Assembly: GCA_026214975.1 (NCBI GenBank)
Contig: JAOBSW010000556.1
Location: forward strand, 1-64,000
DNA length: 64,000 nt
DNA from: Gentiana macrophylla
Lineage: Eukaryota > Streptophyta > Magnoliopsida > Gentianales > Gentianaceae
Reading direction: 5' to 3'
The notes under the pieces were generated by a model that did no database searches, was not told the origin of the DNA, and worked only from the letters and a program-made list of their open reading frames with translations. Below, piece by piece: positions 60,079-64,000 of this stretch. Positions within the stretch are counted from its first letter, which is position 1. Each line of letters opens with the position of its first letter. The position numbers and the translations under genes were made by a program.

Positions 60079-60840
60079 ATGTCAAACAAATTGAACCTTC
60101 GTTTTATCATCGATAACAAGCTTGACGAAACTAATTTTCTCGATTGGGAAAGAAACCTCAAAATCGTTTTGAGGCACGAGAAGATTGGCTATGTCTTGGG
60201 CGAGGCCCTACCGGAAAAGCCGCCGAGGGTTCGGCCGCAGATGTTGTCGAGAAGTACAACAATCGCTTCGATTAAAGATCGATGCTACATGTATCATGCT
60301 TGCTTCTATGACACGAATCGCAGAAACAAAGATGAGTCCATGGACGCCTACTCTATCATGGTCCACCTGAAGGAGCTTTATGCTTCTCGGCCTCGATCTT
60401 GAGTACGAGGTCTCAAGGCCCTGTTTAGTTGTAAGATGGCATCCGGGATCGCTTTGTGGGGTCACACGTGCTTAAAATGATCGGGTACATAGAGAGGCTT
60501 GGGAAGTCGGGCCACAAGTTGGAACGAGTTGAGTATTGACTTGATTCTCGCAATCTCTACCGACTCATTCTTCGCAGTTTGTGATGAACTATCACATGAA
60601 CAAGATAGATTGCTCTCAGCGGAGTTATTGAACATGTTGAAAATCTTTGAAGGCATCGTAGGGAAGGAAAGCAAGTGTTGTTGGTCACTTCAAGCAAGGG
60701 CAAGGCAAAAGCCCGAAAAAGTCCAAGAAGGTGAAGGTCGCACCTAAGCCAACGCCTAAGATAGCAAAAAGACAAATCCAAGGATGCTTGCTTCCATTGC
60801 GGTGAGACCGGACATTGGAGGAGAAAGCGCAAGGGCTTTT
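60079..60840 (+). pseudogene. copia3 gag with damaged zinc knuckle
   Basis: ATG at 60079 begins MSNKLNLRF, then LDETNFLDWERNLKIVLRHE, the plant copia gag signature, and continues to 60402, where the frame ends at a TGA. Further gag (60400-60750) is readable in other frames. The nucleocapsid knuckle at about 60775-60840 reads C-x2-C-x4-H-x4-R (CFHCGETGHWRRKR). Its fourth ligand, cysteine, is replaced by arginine. Gag would form particles and bind element RNA. Confidence 0.75.
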
Positions 60841-60887
60841 GAGAGTACCAAGAAGAAGCATTCGATGCTTCGACTTCGTGTATATTT

Positions 60888-61268
60888 ATGATTGAGATCA
60901 ACATTACTTCTTCTAAGTCTAACCACCTGGGTATTAGATCATGGTTGTGGTTCTCATATTTGTACGAATATGCAGCACTAAGAAGAACTAGAGATCGAGG
61001 AAAGGAGAGGTGGACCTCACGCGTTGGAAATGGAGCAAGTGTTCGCCGCTTGGCCGTAGGAGTTTATTTTCTTTCATTGCCCGATTGGGCTAGTCTAGAA
61101 CTTAATAATCTGTTATTTTGTTCCCGCTCTACGAAGAGCATTATTTCTATTCTCGCATTAGATGTTGATGGATTTTCTTTTACGTTTGAGAATAAATGTT
61201 GTTCTTTTTCACGTGATGGAATCTTTTATGGAATCTTGGCATACTTAGCAATGGTCTCTATATATTAG
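60888..61268 (+). pseudogene. copia3 protease-region remnant
   Basis: A 126-codon frame with VGNGASVRRLAVGVY and SFTFENKCCSFSRDG, blocks that follow the protease active site in plant copia polyproteins. The active-site segment itself (about 60930-60975) is frameshifted: SWLWFSYLYE is read where the DTG-type motif would lie. It lies between gag and integrase, as expected. Confidence 0.6.
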
Positions 61269-61279
61269 ATATGAATGTT

Positions 61280-62010
61280 GACGTTCTTAATATAAATAAC
61301 AAGAAAGCCAAAACAAATGACTTGAATGAATCCTACTTATGGCATTGTAGACTTGGCCATATAAATAAGAATCGCATTTCCAAACTCCATAAAGATGGAA
61401 TGTTGGATCAATTCGATTACTTAATCGCTTGATACACTGAAGCTTGTTTACTTGGCAAGATGACAAAGTCACCTTTCAATGGCAAAGGATAAGATCCAAT
61501 GAATTGCTTGAGCTCATACATACCGATGTGTGTGGCCCAATGTCAATTCAAGCCAAAGGAGGATACTCTTATTTTATCACCTTCATCGATGACCATTCTC
61601 GCTATGGTTATATATACTTAATGAAGTTTAAATCAAGCCTTGAAAAGTTCAAGGAAATCGAAGTGAGGTGGAGAAACAACTAGGTAAAGAAATCAAAACA
61701 CTTCGATCCGATCGAGGCGGAGAATACCAGATGGAGAGTTTCAAGATTATTTGAAGGAGAATGAGATTCTACTGAATGGACTCCTCCCGGAGCGCGCCAG
61801 ATGAATGGCGTGTCGAGAGGAGGAACCGCACCTTGTTGGACATGGTGCGATCCATGATGAGCTACGTAGTTCTTCCAAAATCATTTTGGGGTATGCTCTA
61901 GAAACCGCATCCTATACATCGAACCGAGTTCCATCAAAGACGGTTGACTCTACGCCATACGAGGTATGGACTAAGAGAAAACCGAGCCCAGTCATCTAAA
62001 AACCTTGGGG
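61280..62010 (+). pseudogene. copia3 integrase
   Basis: The zinc-binding start (WHCRLGHINKNR) is at about 61340-61375. The catalytic core is at 61490-61680 with ELIHTDVCGP and TFIDDHSRYGYIY, which hold the first two acidic residues. The glutamate-containing part (about 61760-61870) is shifted. ASYTSNRVPSKTVDSTPYEVW at 61908-61970 is the usual C-terminal region. Frameshifts near 61400, 61680 and 61800 split it. Confidence 0.75.
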
Positions 62011-62355
62011 TTGTCCGGCTTACGTGAAGCGGATGATGCCCGACAAATTAGAGCCTGTGTCCGACAAATGTCTATTTGTGGGATATCCTGGAAACCAAAA
62101 GGTACCAATTTTACCATCCCGAGGAACAAAAGGTGTTTGTTGCCAGGATCGCCACTTCTCGGAGAAAGAGTTTATTCGGATAGGTCGGTGGGAGTAAAAT
62201 TGATCTTGAAGAAATTCGAGAACCACTTACGGATAATAGTCGGTTGATGGAAGTAGAGGACTTGCCACACACGGATGTGACACCACTCTACCGTGGACAC
62301 ACTAGCAGCACTCGAAGATCCACCAGGAACGCCGTGAACCGAAAGGTACTTTGGC

Positions 62356-63100
62356 GTGTATCTCATGGAAGATGAGGACCCTAGAACTTATGAGGAAGTG
62401 CTATTAAGGCATGACAAAGAGAAATGGCTAGAAGCCATGAATTCAGAAATGGAATCCATGAAAGACAACCAAGTTTGGAACTTAGTTGATCCGCCTGAAG
62501 GAATAGTTCCCATAGGGTGTAAATGGGTCTTTAAGAGAAAGACCGACATGGACGGTAACGTGACCACCTACAAGGCTAGGTTGGTGGCAAAAGGTTATAA
62601 GCAAAGACAAGGAGTTGACTATGATGAAACCTTCTCGCCTGTTGCCATGTTAAAATCCATTAGAATTTTGCTTGCTATTGCAAAGATACCATGATTACGT
62701 AAATCGGCAGATGGATGTGAAAACGGCTTTCCTTAACGGGAACACTGCCTCGAGGAAGTGTATATGACATACCTGAGGTTTCACAACCAATGACGCCAGG
62801 ATGGTGTGTAAACCGCAAAGATCCATTTATGGATTAAAGCAAGCTTCTCGAGTTGGAATCTTCGCTTTGATGAGATAATCAAACAGTTTGATTTCATCAA
62901 GAACGAAGATGAGCCCCTGTGTTTACAAGAAGGTTAGTGGGAGTGCCATTGTGTTCTTAGTGCTTTATGTGGATGACATATCGCTTCATAGGGAATGATG
63001 TGCCTATGTTACAATCAGTCAAAGCTTGGTTATCCAAGAACTTCTCAATGAAGGACTTGGGTGAGGCAATTTACATTCTCGGGAATAAAGATCTATAGAG
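62356..63100 (+). pseudogene. copia3 reverse transcriptase
   Basis: The first 112 codons (62356-62694) are intact: [37 protein letters not shown], then [10 protein letters not shown], the standard opening of copia RT. Later blocks appear in other frames: QMDVKTAFLNG near 62705, and LYVDDI with the catalytic YVDD at 62966-62977. A stop at 62693-62695 and several shifts end activity. Confidence 0.8.
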
Positions 63101-63469
63101 ATAGATCTAAAAGGTTGCTTGGTGCGTCACAATCCACCTACATAGACAAGATGTTTGAAGAGATTCGGCATGGAGCGACCCAAGAAAGGATTGTTGCCCA
63201 TGTCACACTGGGGTCTACTGTCAAAAGGAATGAGTCCTAAGACGAGAGGAGGAAAGGGCACAAATGAGTAAAGTCCCTTATGCTTCGGCAATCGGGTCCA
63301 TCATGTATGCCATGTTATGCACAAGACCGCACGCCTCGCGTACCCTCTTAGTATGACTAGTAGGTACCGGTCCAATCCAGGTGATGGTCACCTGGATTCT
63401 TCGTCAAGAATATCCTTAAGTACTTGAGACGCATTCAGGGATATGTTCCTGGGTTTTCGGAACGATGAT

Positions 63470-63735
63470 TTAGTATTACGAGGTTACACAGATGCCGTTT
63501 CAAACCGACAAGGGCGATTTTAAGTCGCAATCTGGATTTGTTTTCACGCTTAACTGGCGGAGCAAATGGTGGAAGAGTTCCAAGCGAGGAGACTCTGCGG
63601 ACTCTACAACGGAAGCCGAATACATAGCGACCTCGGAGGCGGCAAAAGAAGCGATTTGGATGAAGAAGTTCATTATCGAACTTGGTGTGGTTCCTCCATT
63701 GAAGGTCCAAAGTGCCTCTCAGACTTTGTGATAAT
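63470..63735 (+). pseudogene. copia3 RNase H
   Basis: The 63492-63731 frame reads SQSGFVFTLN, WKSSKRG, then STTEAEYIATSEAAKEAIWM, carrying the catalytic E of the TEAEY motif. The first catalytic aspartate region (GYTDA) lies just before, near 63483. It would remove the RNA strand during replication. Further C-terminal copia sequence (TDDNIADPLTKALS) is readable at about 63855-63900. Confidence 0.8.
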
Positions 63736-63960
63736 AATGGAGCGATATCTCGACCAAAGGAACCAAGGTCTCATCGAAGTCCAAACATGTGCTACGGCGC
63801 TATCACTTGATTAGAGATAGTAGATAGAGGAGATGTAAAGATAGAGAAAGTCCACACGGATGATAACATAGCCGATCCGTTAACCAAGGCATTGTCTCAA
63901 GCTAAGCATATAGAAACATGTTCACTTGCGGGCTTAGGCATATGGGTGATTGGCTTTAGG

Positions 63961-63974
63961 CCAAGTGGGGAGAT
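63961..63974 (+). promoter_or_regulatory. copia3 polypurine tract
   Basis: AAGTGGGGAGAT directly precedes the 3' LTR start, the usual plus-strand primer site in plant copia elements. Confidence 0.65.
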
Positions 63975-64000
63975 TGTTGGAAAGGTGTCTAAACCCAATC
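63975..64000 (+). repeat. Start of the copia3 3' LTR (cut by window end)
   Basis: TGTTGGAAAGGTGTCTAAAC begins with the TGTTGG typical of copia LTRs and continues past the window end. Confidence 0.65.

Larger units (their letters stand above)
59590..64000 (+). mobile_element. copia3: Ty1/copia LTR retrotransposon, runs off the window
   Basis: Plus-strand copia element with gag, knuckle, protease-like, integrase, RT and RNase H in the copia order, followed by a polypurine tract and the first bases of a 3' LTR (TGTTGGAAAGG at 63975). Frameshifts and stops in nearly every domain make it inactive. The true 5' border lies left of 59590 but is not resolved. Confidence 0.85.

Overview
This window is a transposon-dominated stretch of plant nuclear DNA, most likely from a eudicot. 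It is AT-rich and intergenic in character. It contains Ty1/copia and Ty3/gypsy LTR retrotransposons with plant-type signatures (a primer-binding site matching tRNA-Asp, and the Athila/Tat 3' motif). It also holds CACTA elements, Helitrons, L1-type LINE tails, tRNA-derived SINEs and a Stowaway-like MITE. I found no intact host gene, no rRNA and no functional tRNA. Almost every coding stretch is a decayed mobile-element gene or a gene fragment carried by a Helitron.

Layout. (1) 1-13702: a minus-strand copia element (copia1) whose reverse transcriptase is split at 944/10236 by a solo LTR (945-10235, target duplication AGAAC). The solo LTR is itself split by a complete non-coding gypsy element (gypsy1, 2192-9716, target duplication CTCAT, LTRs of about 1.78 kb). 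(2) 13703-20349: old intergenic sequence with LTR remnants, one SINE and copies of a local repeat. (3) 20350-33380: the start of a second copia element (copia2: LTR, primer site, gag). Its gag is split by a 12.5-kb CACTA element (20756-33277, target duplication AAA), which in turn contains a minus-strand non-autonomous gypsy element (gypsy2, 25447 to about 32006). (4) 33403-45468: Helitron territory on the minus strand. It has two 3' termini (33403, 39233), one 5' terminus (45468), and captured exon fragments resembling an RRM protein, an HMGB protein, a DnaJ protein and possibly a GARP-type factor. A Stowaway-like MITE sits inside. (5) 45469-56060: AT-rich sequence with LINE 3' tails, SINEs and a short CACTA element (52707-54061, target duplication TAA). 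(6) 56078-58832: a small unidentified ORF region, a 1.4-kb CpG-rich minisatellite and a block of hairpin repeats. (7) about 59590-64000: a plus-strand copia element (copia3) with recognisable gag, protease region, integrase, RT and RNase H, broken by frameshifts. Its 3' LTR starts at 63975 and runs off the window.

Nothing here forms a working operon-like system. The biology of interest is the order of insertions, the gene capture by Helitrons, and the palindromic or tandem repeat structure inside LTRs, CACTA ends and the minisatellite. All family assignments come from reading motifs by eye. No alignment or database search was possible.
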